Source: Brumimicrobium ulvae
GTDB taxonomy: Bacteria; Bacteroidota; Bacteroidia; Flavobacteriales_D; Crocinitomicaceae
Assembly (NCBI RefSeq): GCF_947504225.1
Contig: NZ_CANNGT010000008.1
Location: 1 to 64,000, forward strand
Length of the DNA stretch: 64,000 bases
Direction of reading: 5' to 3'
The position numbers and the translations under genes are program-made. The notes beneath the pieces were generated by a model. The model did not search any database. It was not told where the DNA came from and was given only the letters and a program-made list of their open reading frames with translations. Below are positions 9,144 through 17,021 of the stretch, in pieces; position 1 is the stretch's first letter, and each line of letters begins with the position of its first letter.

Positions 9144-9791
9144 CTATTTGAGACCAATAAACCAACCCGCCAAGGTGAAAATATAAATGGCTATCCAATA
9201 GCTTGAAAGGATTAATATTTCAGCCATTCTAAAAGGTTTTTTAAACATGTCATACGCAAGAACAGCATCAGAAAAAGTAAAGGATAATGAACCAAACGCC
9301 AAGATCATGAAAATCAAGGATTGATCAAGAAGAAGTAAGCCAATGGCTTGCCAATTCATGATTAAAATGACTACAATATAGACAATAACAGGAATTGTCA
9401 TCTTGAACAAATGTTTCCTTAGCACATTAAAATAGACTCCTCCAACGAGTAACAGAAAAAATAATGGCAGCCATTCCCAACTGAATCCAAAAACACTTGT
9501 AAAGCCAATGGTGAATCCAATATGGGCAATAAGAAATGAAGTTAACCCTTGTAAAAAATACTTTTTGTTGATCAGGAAAATATCTCCAATCAAAGCAAAG
9601 AAGAGCGAGGCAATCATCAATTGAGAATATGTACTTGCAGATTCTTGATGGATGACAACTGCCAAAGCAATAATAAGTATTGTCGTCAATGGTTTAAAAA
9701 CAGAGAACATCTTGTTGTTCTGTTTCTGTCTATAGAAAATTGCAATAATTGCAGAAATGAGGATGGCTGTGCTGAGAATTATTAGTGTCAT
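9144..9791 (-). CDS. YhhN/TMEM86-family integral membrane protein (lysoplasmalogenase-like)
   Basis: The 215-residue protein is almost entirely hydrophobic, with about eight membrane segments. It carries typical YhhN landmarks: KPLTT near residue 33, ALIGDIFL near 66-73 with conserved Gly-Asp, AHIGF near 88, and FGSLSFTFSDAVLAYDMF near 165-182. Animal members hydrolyse lysoplasmalogens; the substrate of bacterial members is less certain. It is transcribed alone with no close same-strand neighbour. Confidence 0.8.
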   Translation of the reverse strand: MTLIILSTAILISAIIAIFYRQKQNNKMFSVFKPLTTILIIALAVVIHQESASTYSQLMIASLFFALIGDIFLINKKYFLQGLTSFLIAHIGFTIGFTSVFGFSWEWLPLFFLLLVGGVYFNVLRKHLFKMTIPVIVYIVVILIMNWQAIGLLLLDQSLIFMILAFGSLSFTFSDAVLAYDMFKKPFRMAEILILSSYWIAIYIFTLAGWFIGLK

Positions 9792-9896
9792 TGGGTTGAA
9801 AAATATTGATTAGGATATATAAATAATATTAGTCTGTCTTTTTAATTCATTTATTGTATAAAACTGGCTCATGGTAGAACTTATTGCTTCAAATAT

Positions 9897-10679
9897 TCAC
9901 TTTATCTCTCCACTAACGCCCAATCCAAACAATGCAAAATCATACTTGCAAGGATCATTTTCATCCATTTTTTGTAGGTTGGTCATCAGTTCTTCGAGTG
10001 CTTTCCAATCGTCTTGTTTTCGGGTGATGAGTCCTAGTGTTCGCGCAACATTCCCTGTGTGGACATCAAGTGGGACGTACAATTCATTCATACCTATAGA
10101 ATTCCATATTCCGAAATCGACACCTTTATCGTCCTTGCGAACCATCCACCTCAAAAACATGTTGATGCGTTTGGCTGCTGAGCCTTTTGCTGGATTAGCA
10201 ATGTGTTTTTCACTGCGTTGCTGATGAGGAGTTTCAAAAAATGCTTTACGGAAATTGATGATCCGTTGTTTGATTCCACTTTCGGAAGGATTCAATTTGA
10301 ACCAAGCTTCTAATGAATCATTTTTGGTATAGCAAGCTTTCAATGCACGCAAGACGAAATCCAGATCGTCTGTATTGAAAGTCCGGTGAACAAAAGCTTT
10401 CTCCGCAAGCATTCCTGTTTCATAATTCAAAACATAATCATGCGGAGCATGTCCCATGAGTTCAATCAGTTTTTCACCATTGTCAATAATCATTTTTCGC
10501 TTTCCCCAAGCAATTAAAGCAACGATGAAACCAATGATTTCGATGTCTTGTTTTTTATGAAAACGATGGGGAAGAAGTACAGGGTCATCTTTAATGAAAT
10601 CGACAGTATTAAACTGTTGAACCTTTACATTAAGTAAATCCGTTATTTCCTTGATATCAATACTAAATGAATCGTCCAT
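9897..10679 (-). CDS. TIGR02757 family protein (DUF2400)
   Basis: The 260-residue protein matches the TIGR02757/DUF2400 family by DPVLLPHRFH (residues 31-40), EIIGFIVALIAWGKRKMII (47-65), and WMVRKDDKGVDFGIW with PLDVHTGNVARTLGLI in the C-terminal half. The helical LDVHTGNVAR element recalls helix-hairpin-helix DNA glycosylase folds, but no activity is established to my knowledge. Its first 17 bases overlap the 3' end of the LolD-like gene upstream, implying translational coupling. Confidence 0.85.
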   Translation of the reverse strand: MDDSFSIDIKEITDLLNVKVQQFNTVDFIKDDPVLLPHRFHKKQDIEIIGFIVALIAWGKRKMIIDNGEKLIELMGHAPHDYVLNYETGMLAEKAFVHRTFNTDDLDFVLRALKACYTKNDSLEAWFKLNPSESGIKQRIINFRKAFFETPHQQRSEKHIANPAKGSAAKRINMFLRWMVRKDDKGVDFGIWNSIGMNELYVPLDVHTGNVARTLGLITRKQDDWKALEELMTNLQKMDENDPCKYDFALFGLGVSGEIK

Positions 10680-11313
10680 CAGCCATTTCTAATTTACGGT
10701 CAGAAATATCAGCAAGTTGTGTATTGTGCGTTACAATAATGAAAGTTTGACCAAAATTTTCACGTAGACTAAAAAACAATTGATGCAGTTCTTCGGAGTT
10801 TTTTGTATCCAAATTCCCTGAAGGTTCATCGGCTAGAATTACCTTGGGTGAATTCATCAAAGCACGTGCTACTGCAACCCTTTGTTGTTCACCACCTGAA
10901 AGTGCAGAAGGTTTATGCTCGTCTCTGTTCTTTAAATTCAAGAAAGAAAACAATTCTTTTGCACGTTTTTCAGCATCTTGTTTGGCATCACCACGAATCA
11001 AGGCCGGTAAAATGGCATTTTCAATGGCTGTAAATTCGGGCAACAACTGATGAAATTGGAAAACAAAACCTATAGATTCATTTCTGAATTGAGCCAATTG
11101 TTTTTGTGATAATTCAAAAGGCAATTGCGTCCCAACGCTGTATTCACCAGCATCTGGACGCTCTAATGTTCCTAAGATTTGAAGTAAAGTTGTTTTTCCT
11201 GCACCAGAAGCTCCAACAATAGAGATCAATTCGCCTTCTTTTACAGAAATATCGATATCTTTAAGGACTTGTACTTGGTCGTAGGCCTTAGTTATGTTTT
11301 TGGCTTGTATCAT
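10663..11313 (-). CDS. lolD: LolD-like ABC transporter ATP-binding protein
   Basis: The 216-residue protein is a stand-alone ABC ATPase with Walker [10 protein letters not shown] (residues 34-42), Q-loop [10 protein letters not shown], signature LSGGEQQR (138-145), Walker [14 protein letters not shown] and the H-loop THN. The [12 protein letters not shown] region and the length match the LolD/MacB group, which energises lipoprotein release from the inner membrane. No permease gene is adjacent; in Bacteroidota lolC/E-like permeases are often encoded elsewhere. It is first in an operon with the overlapping TIGR02757 gene, and its start lies close to the divergent M50 protease gene. Confidence 0.8.
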   Translation of the reverse strand: MIQAKNITKAYDQVQVLKDIDISVKEGELISIVGASGAGKTTLLQILGTLERPDAGEYSVGTQLPFELSQKQLAQFRNESIGFVFQFHQLLPEFTAIENAILPALIRGDAKQDAEKRAKELFSFLNLKNRDEHKPSALSGGEQQRVAVARALMNSPKVILADEPSGNLDTKNSEELHQLFFSLRENFGQTFIIVTHNTQLADISDRKLEMADGRFI

Positions 11314-11336
11314 AGAAGGACGAAAATAATATATAA

Positions 11337-11368
11337 TTTGTGTATAAACTTGAATTAGCGTAAATTTG
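11337..11368 (+). promoter_or_regulatory. Bacteroidota-type promoter for the M50 protease gene
   Basis: TTTG (11337-11340) and TAAATTTG (11361-11368) are separated by 20 bases, one more than the usual 19. The ATG at 11379 is 10 bases after the -7 box, giving a very short leader. Confidence 0.6.
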
Positions 11369-11378
11369 TTGAGATAAG

Positions 11379-12329
11379 ATGGAAGAATTTGAACAGCAAT
11401 ATCCTCAGAAGCCGATTTTAATTAAAAGGAAAAGTAACGGACACATTTCGATTACAGTACTTTCTATGGTGATTTTCGCCATTACATTCTCTTTGATCCT
11501 TGATGATTACTACCTAATTGCTATTCTTCTAGGTGTTCTTCTGTTTCATGAATTAGGACATTTCTTAATGATGAAAATTTTTAATTATGAAGAGTTAAAC
11601 ATGTTGTTCATTCCATTTATGGGCGCTATGGTGTCCGGTAAAAAGAATGAATATTCACAAATTGAAAGCTCTTTAATGATCATTGCAGGACCATTACCAG
11701 GAATTATACTCGGAGCTTCACTCATACTTTATGGTTGGATTCAACCCACATCGTTTTCTATTCAATTGGGCGCTATGTTGATTTTCTTAAACGTGATGAA
11801 TCTAATTCCTATCGATCCTCTCGATGGAGGCCAACTCATGCGTGTATTGTTTTTTAACAATTATGAGTTTGCCCAACTCATCTTTAACGTTATTTCTTCA
11901 TTGGCAATTGCCGGTGCTGGACTATACTTTGATTCATGGCTATTGATTATCTTTGGGTTACTGCTCGGATTTCGCATAAAAAACAAGCACAAGCTATATT
12001 TGATCCGCAAGGATATGAAAGACGATAATATTGTGTATGAGTCGAATTACGACGATATTTCGAACAGGACTTATGCTAAAATTAAACGTATTATTATTGA
12101 ACACACACCAGTACTCGAAGACATAAAGGAGTACAATGAAGAAGAGAAATACAATCAAATTGTAGCCAAGCAAGTTGAAGGTGTTTTATTTCCTCCAACG
12201 AAAAAGGATGCTTCGGTATTTTTCAAAATATTTATGTTGGTCCTCTGGGCTGGAGGGATTTTCTTATCCTTTTATGCGTTAATGGCTATCGATTTCAATA
12301 CATTAGTACATGCGTTTCAAAACAGGTGA
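11379..12329 (+). CDS. Site-2 protease family (M50) membrane metalloprotease
   Basis: The 316-residue protein has the zinc-binding HELGH motif at residues 57-61 inside a membrane segment. The third ligand element NLIPIDPLDGG is at about 141-151 with Asp149. AGPLPG (103-108) and several hydrophobic helices complete the site-2 protease pattern, and a last helix lies near residue 290. Members cut membrane-embedded substrates in signalling or membrane protein turnover; the substrate here is unknown. The soluble region 175-280 is unlike classical RseP and has no obvious PDZ domain. Its 3' end overlaps the Smr gene by 20 bases. Confidence 0.85.
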   Translation: MEEFEQQYPQKPILIKRKSNGHISITVLSMVIFAITFSLILDDYYLIAILLGVLLFHELGHFLMMKIFNYEELNMLFIPFMGAMVSGKKNEYSQIESSLMIIAGPLPGIILGASLILYGWIQPTSFSIQLGAMLIFLNVMNLIPIDPLDGGQLMRVLFFNNYEFAQLIFNVISSLAIAGAGLYFDSWLLIIFGLLLGFRIKNKHKLYLIRKDMKDDNIVYESNYDDISNRTYAKIKRIIIEHTPVLEDIKEYNEEEKYNQIVAKQVEGVLFPPTKKDASVFFKIFMLVLWAGGIFLSFYALMAIDFNTLVHAFQNR

Positions 12330-12843
12330 GAAAGTTAGTTTCTTAAAAGAAGTAGGAGGAGGGATTGTAAAATCTTATAAGAATGAACAAATTGTTATCG
12401 TTGATGACGATGGTTTTGATCGTGAATTCTTAGAAATAGAGTTGGTGAAAATCCACGGTGACCAAAGCAATATTTTGCATGATGATTTTGACATTAAGGA
12501 TGTTATAGAAGAAACCGTAAGCTATAACAAAGACCTCGGAGATGTTTACAAAAAGAACGATTTTTGGGAGATCGATTTACATACCCATGCTTTTATGGAT
12601 AGCGAAAGGGGATTTACCAATGGTGAATTGTTGAATAAGCAATTGCTGGAGTTTAAACGTTTCTTTAGAAAAGCGCAAGAAAAACAAATACGCAAACTTG
12701 TGGTCATTCATGGCGTAGGAGAAGGTGTATTAAAGGCCGAAATACGAGATTTCCTAGCGGGAAAAGTTGATTTGGAATATTACGATGCTGATTTCAGAAG
12801 TTATGGTAAAGGGGCCACTGCGATAGAACTCCATTATCGTTAA
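12310..12843 (+). CDS. Smr-domain protein (DUF2027/MutS2 C-terminal-like)
   Basis: The 177-residue protein has an N-terminal beta-rich domain (GEKVSFLKEVGGGIVKS) and a C-terminal Smr domain. The Smr domain is marked by EIDLHTH (about 93-99), LVVIHGVGEGVLK (134-146) and YGKGATAIELHY at the end. Smr domains are often nucleases acting on branched DNA or on mRNA in stalled-ribosome rescue. This Bacteroidota form lacks MutS2 domains and its role is unclear. Its start lies inside the end of the M50 protease gene, so translation is probably coupled. Confidence 0.85.
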   Translation: MRFKTGEKVSFLKEVGGGIVKSYKNEQIVIVDDDGFDREFLEIELVKIHGDQSNILHDDFDIKDVIEETVSYNKDLGDVYKKNDFWEIDLHTHAFMDSERGFTNGELLNKQLLEFKRFFRKAQEKQIRKLVVIHGVGEGVLKAEIRDFLAGKVDLEYYDADFRSYGKGATAIELHYR

Positions 12844-12893
12844 AACAAAATCGGCTCTTTTTTGTTATTATTGGTACATTTAAAAACATTCAA

Positions 12894-13430
12894 ATGAAAA
12901 ATTTACTTTTAGGATTCTTATTGATCAGTACAACCCTATTATTTGCTCAGGAAAAATCAATTTACGATTTCAAGGTAGAGACCATTGAAGGAGAACTCAT
13001 TAGTTTGTCTGAATTCAAGGGAAAGAAAATCATGATTGTCAATACCGCTTCAAAATGTGGTTTTACTCCACAATACGAACAATTACAAGAATTATATGAA
13101 AAATATGGCGGAGATGATTTTGTGATTTTAGGATTCCCTTCGAATGATTTTATGAAACAAGAACCAGGAACAGATGAAGAGATTGCTGTTTTTTGTCAAA
13201 AAAATTATGGCGTAACTTTTCCAATGATGTCAAAAATATCAGTAAAAGGAAGTGAAATCGCTCCATTGTATGAATACCTGACCAACAAGAACTTAAATGG
13301 TCACAGTGACAGTAAAGTAAAATGGAATTTTCAAAAATACCTAATTGGAAAAGATGGAATGCTAGAGGAAATCTATTATTCTAAAACAGTTCCTACAGAT
13401 AAGGCCATTATTGATTGGATAGAAAAGTAA
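12894..13430 (+). CDS. Glutathione-peroxidase-family thiol peroxidase, exported
   Basis: The 178-residue protein begins with a signal peptide (MKNLLLGFLLISTTLLFAQ), so it acts outside the cytoplasm. The peroxidatic Cys55 (NTASKCGFT), Gln89 (KQEPG) and Trp144 (KWNFQKY) of the family's active site are all present. Cys101 (AVFCQKNYGVTFP) is at the resolving-cysteine position, so it should be a 2-Cys, thioredoxin-linked peroxidase and not a glutathione enzyme. The Cys often found in FPCNQF is Ser here. It probably reduces peroxides or lipid hydroperoxides in the envelope. Confidence 0.88.
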   Translation: MKNLLLGFLLISTTLLFAQEKSIYDFKVETIEGELISLSEFKGKKIMIVNTASKCGFTPQYEQLQELYEKYGGDDFVILGFPSNDFMKQEPGTDEEIAVFCQKNYGVTFPMMSKISVKGSEIAPLYEYLTNKNLNGHSDSKVKWNFQKYLIGKDGMLEEIYYSKTVPTDKAIIDWIEK

Positions 13431-13467
13431 TAGTTTAATTTATTTATGTAATTAACTATAATTTCCT

Positions 13468-13572
13468 TAAATTTGAAGCATTGGATTTGTTGCACCAAAT
13501 GCTGATAACCATTATCATGCACAACTAAAACGCTTTTCGTAACTAAAAGCACAAAACATTTTAAAAATATAA
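13468..13572 (+). promoter_or_regulatory. -7 box and about 90-base structured leader of the cold-shock gene
   Basis: TAAATTTG (13468-13475) is a good -7 box although the -33 box is weak. The implied leader from about 13482 to 13572 holds a hairpin around 13477-13501 (GCAT...ATGC arms) and the perfect palindrome GATAA-CCA-TTATC (13504-13516). Long structured leaders are a known control point of cold-shock mRNAs. Confidence 0.4.
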
Positions 13573-14022
13573 ATGGGTAGATCGCAAGAATCGTTTAGTA
13601 AACGAGAGAAAGAAAAGAAAAAAGCAAAAAAGAAGAAAGAAAAACAACTTAAGAGAGAGCAACGTCAAGAAGACAACGTTCAAGGAGGAAGTTTGGACGA
13701 CATGATTGCTTATGTTGATGAGTTTGGAAACTTAACAGACACCCCACCAGAAGAACAAGAACGTGAAGAAATCGAAGCAGAAGACATCGTAATTGGAGTT
13801 CCAAAGAAAGAAGATTCAGGAGAACCAGATGTTAATGTAGGAACAGTAGCCTTTTACGATAGCAGTAAAGGATTCGGATTTATTAACGACAACAATTCAG
13901 GAGAAAAATACTTCTTCCACGTGAACAACGTGACTTTTGATATTCAGGAGAATGACAAAGTTACTTTTGATATCGTTCGTGGTAGAAAAGGTATGGATGC
14001 TGTAAATGTAGCGTTGGCATAG
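13573..14022 (+). CDS. Cold-shock-domain protein with charged N-terminal extension
   Basis: The 149-residue protein ends in a cold-shock domain (about 86-149) with GTVAFYDSSKGFGFI and KYFFHVNNV, the two RNA-binding motifs. The first 40 residues are a Lys/Glu/Arg-rich basic stretch (KREKEKKKAKKKKEKQ), followed by an acidic linker. Classical cold-shock proteins are about 70 residues, so the N-terminal half is an extension, as seen in other Bacteroidota. It likely binds nucleic acid as an RNA chaperone. An 11-bp terminator hairpin follows. Confidence 0.88.
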   Translation: MGRSQESFSKREKEKKKAKKKKEKQLKREQRQEDNVQGGSLDDMIAYVDEFGNLTDTPPEEQEREEIEAEDIVIGVPKKEDSGEPDVNVGTVAFYDSSKGFGFINDNNSGEKYFFHVNNVTFDIQENDKVTFDIVRGRKGMDAVNVALA

Positions 14023-14047
14023 GATTTTTCTTTAAACTAGATATTTT

Positions 14048-14100
14048 AACCGCTTTAATGAGATGTCCAATGGATGATCTTGTTAAAGCGGTTTTGCTTT
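14048..14100 (+). terminator. Terminator of the cold-shock gene
   Basis: AACCGCTTTAA (14048-14058) pairs perfectly with TTAAAGCGGTT (14083-14093), followed by a T-rich TTGCTTTT tail. The 24-base loop is long for a terminator. Confidence 0.7.
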
Positions 14101-14341
14101 TCATTCATTGAATTTTTAAAAAAGGGTGTCAAGACTAATAGTTGGGAATTGAGCATAAATACTTGTCAATCTGAATTAGGATTATTCAGCGATTTAGGCA
14201 TAAAAGTCGTTAAAATCACCTATAGATGTGGGATTTATACCGCATTCTATAATTTACTCCATCACTCGCTTGTTCAATAAGTGAGGAATGAATCCCTCCC
14301 CAACTTTTGAAACTGATCCCAAATAGGAGAGAATAGTCCAT

Positions 14342-14372
14342 AAAAAAAGGTTGTGATTTTCATCAACAACCC
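14342..14372 (-). terminator. Terminator of the J-domain gene
   Basis: Read on the minus strand, GGTTGT and ACAACC form a 6-bp stem around an 11-base loop, followed by seven T. It lies about 65 bases after the stop codon of the J-domain gene. Confidence 0.65.
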
Positions 14373-14437
14373 TTTTAATCACTTTCGAATTTTATGGATT
14401 AAACACTGAATGTTTAATCCTATTTACGGAGTAATGT

Positions 14438-14887
14438 TTACTGCATTACAGCATCTCTTTTTGACTTTCTATACAAACAAGTTGTAAATATTTTTCTTTT
14501 ACCAAATCTGAATTGCTTATCTGCATTAACAAATTTAACGTAAAGTGGTTTTGACACACCAAAATACTCGTATGTAGAACCATTTGTAAATTCAACTTCT
14601 AGAACTTGATTTTTCCATTGAAAATCAACAATTCCACATGTATCCATCATGTGTTTGTATTCTTCTAAATTGTTTTCTATTGTCGCTGGAGCTATGCTGA
14701 TCAAAAACTCATATCCTTGTGTAATATCACGACTCATCGTCTCAGCTTCAAGTGCTTTTTCGTCGTTTTCCTGAAATTTATCAGGATGCCATTCTTTGAC
14801 TAAAGAACGGTAAGTTTTCTTCAATTGTGCTAAATCGATTGTCGACTCTACATTAAAAAGCTTTTTGTATTGATTAATACGTTTCAT
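14438..14887 (-). CDS. J-domain protein with C-terminal KTSC domain
   Basis: The 149-residue protein starts with a DnaJ-type J domain; HPD is at residues 34-36 within YRSLVKEWHPDKF. It ends with a KTSC-like domain (about 90-140; VEFTNGSTYEYFGVSKPLYVKF). J domains stimulate Hsp70 ATPase activity, so it is probably a DnaK co-chaperone; KTSC is a short domain of unknown role. The zinc-finger and client-binding regions of DnaJ are absent. It is monocistronic with its own terminator. Confidence 0.82.
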   Translation of the reverse strand: MKRINQYKKLFNVESTIDLAQLKKTYRSLVKEWHPDKFQENDEKALEAETMSRDITQGYEFLISIAPATIENNLEEYKHMMDTCGIVDFQWKNQVLEVEFTNGSTYEYFGVSKPLYVKFVNADKQFRFGKRKIFTTCLYRKSKRDAVMQ

Positions 14888-15134
14888 TGATTCAAATTAA
14901 AATGTGTGCAAAAATACGTACATTATCATTGGGGATTTGCAAGAATCTATTTTTTCTTTTTGTTAATGATGTTTTTAACACAATTGAGTCTATAAAAATA
15001 TGTCGTATCGCCAGAATTCAGCAGGAGGGAGGCGAAGTATAAATCAAGATTTCAATTTAAAAATCAATATAAGAAAAGATCGTTTTTGACTTTATTCATA
15101 GAAAACACACCCAATAAAATGGTGTTTGAACCAT

Positions 15135-16130
15135 TTACTTTTGTGATTTATCTAAAGCTTCTTTTAGAAAGGATACAAATTTGGTAATTGTTCTGTAATT
15201 AAAGTCAGCCGTTTTAATTACTTCATTTTCTGCATTAATCACTGCGAAATAGGGTTGAGCAGAGTTTTCAAATCGAGAATACTGATAGTATGAATTTCTT
15301 TCTCCAATGGTTTTTAGATGTCGAATAGAACCATTCGGATCTTTCACTGACTTCTTAATACCTTCTGGTAATGCTGTTCTATCATCAATATATAATGGGA
15401 CAAAAATGAAATTCTCCATTATAACATCAGCGACTTCATCCTGGAACAAAACATTCATTTCGATTTTTTTGCAATTAACAACATTGTGCCCTGTAAAATA
15501 GAGAAGAATAGGTTTATTTTCAAGCTTACTTTGTTGTAAAAGTCTTTCTTCATCGAAGAGTTCAATATCATAAAAACGATCTAGTATTTCATGAGGTTCT
15601 TCTTTTGTAACTTTCTGAGATTCATAAATATCACTGAACTCATTTAAAACATCATTATAAGTCAAATTTGGGTTATTTTTTTCTTTAATATACTCTCCAA
15701 TAGAATCTATCATTCTTGATTCTAACCCCATGTCTTCCAAAAACTGCTTATCTTTTTCCCAATTATCATAGTCGGCGGGCTTTTGTAAAAACTCAAAAAC
15801 AATAATTGTTTGTTCTTTGTAGGTAGAGAAATCAGGTTTTTGTTTTAATTCAAGCATTTTGTTATACACATCTCCGAAAGTTATAGAATCATTCTCTTCA
15901 GTCTTATCTATCATTAGCATAGCAATCAATTCAGAGCTTAGCAACAATTGTATATCTAAAGAATCAAAATCATCGCCAACAAAAGAATAAATAGTTGATA
16001 TAATATGTTGTGTATTCTCAATGGTAGTTGATTCAAAATCGACTTTTTGATTTCTGAGTTCTTCCTCAATTTGACCATACAAAGTAAGGTTGAGAAGAAG
16101 AATGGAGAGGAGGGAGAGCAATTTTTTCAT
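15135..16130 (-). CDS. Secreted thioredoxin-fold protein lacking the first active-site Cys
   Basis: The 331-residue protein has a signal peptide (cleavage near LYGQ, residue 20) and a helical region (25-190) of no known family. A C-terminal thioredoxin-like domain (about 195-325) resembles the last domain of DsbD. The usual CVNC site reads VVNC (Val217, Cys220 in GHNVVNCKKIE), so disulfide exchange by the normal mechanism is not possible; cis-Pro is present in AQPYF. It could bind a partner or use a single thiol. A weak hairpin at 15103-15127 may terminate it. Confidence 0.7.
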   Translation of the reverse strand: MKKLLSLLSILLLNLTLYGQIEEELRNQKVDFESTTIENTQHIISTIYSFVGDDFDSLDIQLLLSSELIAMLMIDKTEENDSITFGDVYNKMLELKQKPDFSTYKEQTIIVFEFLQKPADYDNWEKDKQFLEDMGLESRMIDSIGEYIKEKNNPNLTYNDVLNEFSDIYESQKVTKEEPHEILDRFYDIELFDEERLLQQSKLENKPILLYFTGHNVVNCKKIEMNVLFQDEVADVIMENFIFVPLYIDDRTALPEGIKKSVKDPNGSIRHLKTIGERNSYYQYSRFENSAQPYFAVINAENEVIKTADFNYRTITKFVSFLKEALDKSQK

Positions 16131-16326
16131 TTAACCTATTAGTATTTTAATAATGGCGATTCTCAAAAACAAGTTTTTTAATTCTGGGTTAAACTTCTAA
16201 TTTCTTTTAAAATTAAGAATAGCCCAAGTAAAATAACAAAATAAATTATCAGTAAAATAGTTTTATTCAATAAATGCGGATATTGAAGACAATTTTTACC
16301 TAATTTGCGAAATAAAATTCATCAAA

Positions 16327-16776
16327 TTGAAAGTAATTTTTCTGTTTTTAATCCTTACCGGTGCACACGTTACTTATTGTCAAAGTGAAAATGAAGTCCA
16401 CTTCGAAAGCAATTCTGATAGTTTAAAGAAATACCAAGACAGTAAGATATTTTCCACGAATAGACCTGTGGATACGATCCTCATTGATTACATTCAGTTG
16501 GATTACAGTGCCTTCAAAACGAAATATTTGCTTTCACATGAAGAAATGGTACAAATTTCAAGTGCGGCAGAACTTACATATCAATTAGCAAGAGCAGACT
16601 TGAAGTTTGATCAAATAAATAAGGATCATGAATCATTGTTAAAGGAAATTGAATCTAAAGGACCTGCAGTTGTTCAAGAATTTAAACCTCATGAATATTC
16701 TGATTCTTTAAAAAACAGTTTGGATACTGTAAAGATTGAGATTAGGTCTTATGAAACGGATACGATTGGAAAGTAA
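16327..16776 (+). CDS. Secreted hypothetical protein with a TTG start
   Basis: The 149-residue protein begins at TTG; no in-frame ATG precedes the signal peptide (KVIFLFLILTGAHVTYCQ), and the next in-frame ATG is far downstream. The mature part is polar and helical, with DSLKKYQDSK near the start and another DSLKNSLD near the end. I recognise no family. It is followed by an elaborate inverted repeat. Confidence 0.55.
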   Translation: MKVIFLFLILTGAHVTYCQSENEVHFESNSDSLKKYQDSKIFSTNRPVDTILIDYIQLDYSAFKTKYLLSHEEMVQISSAAELTYQLARADLKFDQINKDHESLLKEIESKGPAVVQEFKPHEYSDSLKNSLDTVKIEIRSYETDTIGK

Positions 16777-16781
16777 GATAA

Positions 16782-16886
16782 ATTAAGGCGTAAATCACTT
16801 GAACATAAAATCATTGACTATGTAAGACTGTCGTCGTTATATCTGATTTTATGTTCAATAGCAAAGCTATACGTGATTTACTTAAT
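16782..16886. repeat. Nested imperfect inverted repeat (cruciform-like)
   Basis: GTAAATCAC and GAACATAAAATCA in the left arm (16790-16813) are matched by TGATTTTATGTTC (16844-16856) and GTGATTTAC (16873-16881). The outer arms extend to AATTAAG/TTAATT with a 3-base bulge. An insert in the right arm, ATAGC-AAA-GCTAT (16858-16870), is itself a perfect small hairpin, giving a branched structure. It lies between the convergent 3' ends of the TTG-start gene and parC. Confidence 0.75.
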
Positions 16887-16930
16887 TAGCCCTATAATTA
16901 ATATTATGTTAAATAGAAAGTTTTAACTAA

Positions 16931-16958
16931 AAGAGACCATTCTTTCAAACAGTCTCTT
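16931..16958 (-). terminator. Possible parC terminator hairpin
   Basis: AAGAGAC (16931-16937) and GTCTCTT (16952-16958) form a 7-bp stem with a 14-base loop. On the minus strand it is followed by a TTTTAGTTAAAA tail, about 65 bases after the parC stop. The tail is not a pure T run. Confidence 0.45.
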
Positions 16959-17021
16959 CTATTCACATTCTAACAAGTAAAATGAATTATTTCCTCTCCA
17001 CTAAACAATAATAATTAAACA

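Larger units (their letters stand above)
14023..14437. other. 415-bp region between convergent genes, terminators only
   Basis: It holds the cold-shock terminator and the minus-strand terminator at 14342-14372. A 68-codon frame at 14074-14280 has no family features and begins inside the terminator stem, so I do not call it a gene. I see nothing else. Confidence 0.5.

Noticed and set aside
9021..9206. 61-codon plus-strand open frame
   Set aside because: Basic, no family features, and overlaps the 3' end of the YhhN gene; most likely chance.
14074..14280. 68-codon open frame after the cold-shock gene
   Set aside because: It begins inside the terminator hairpin and shows no domain or signal peptide.
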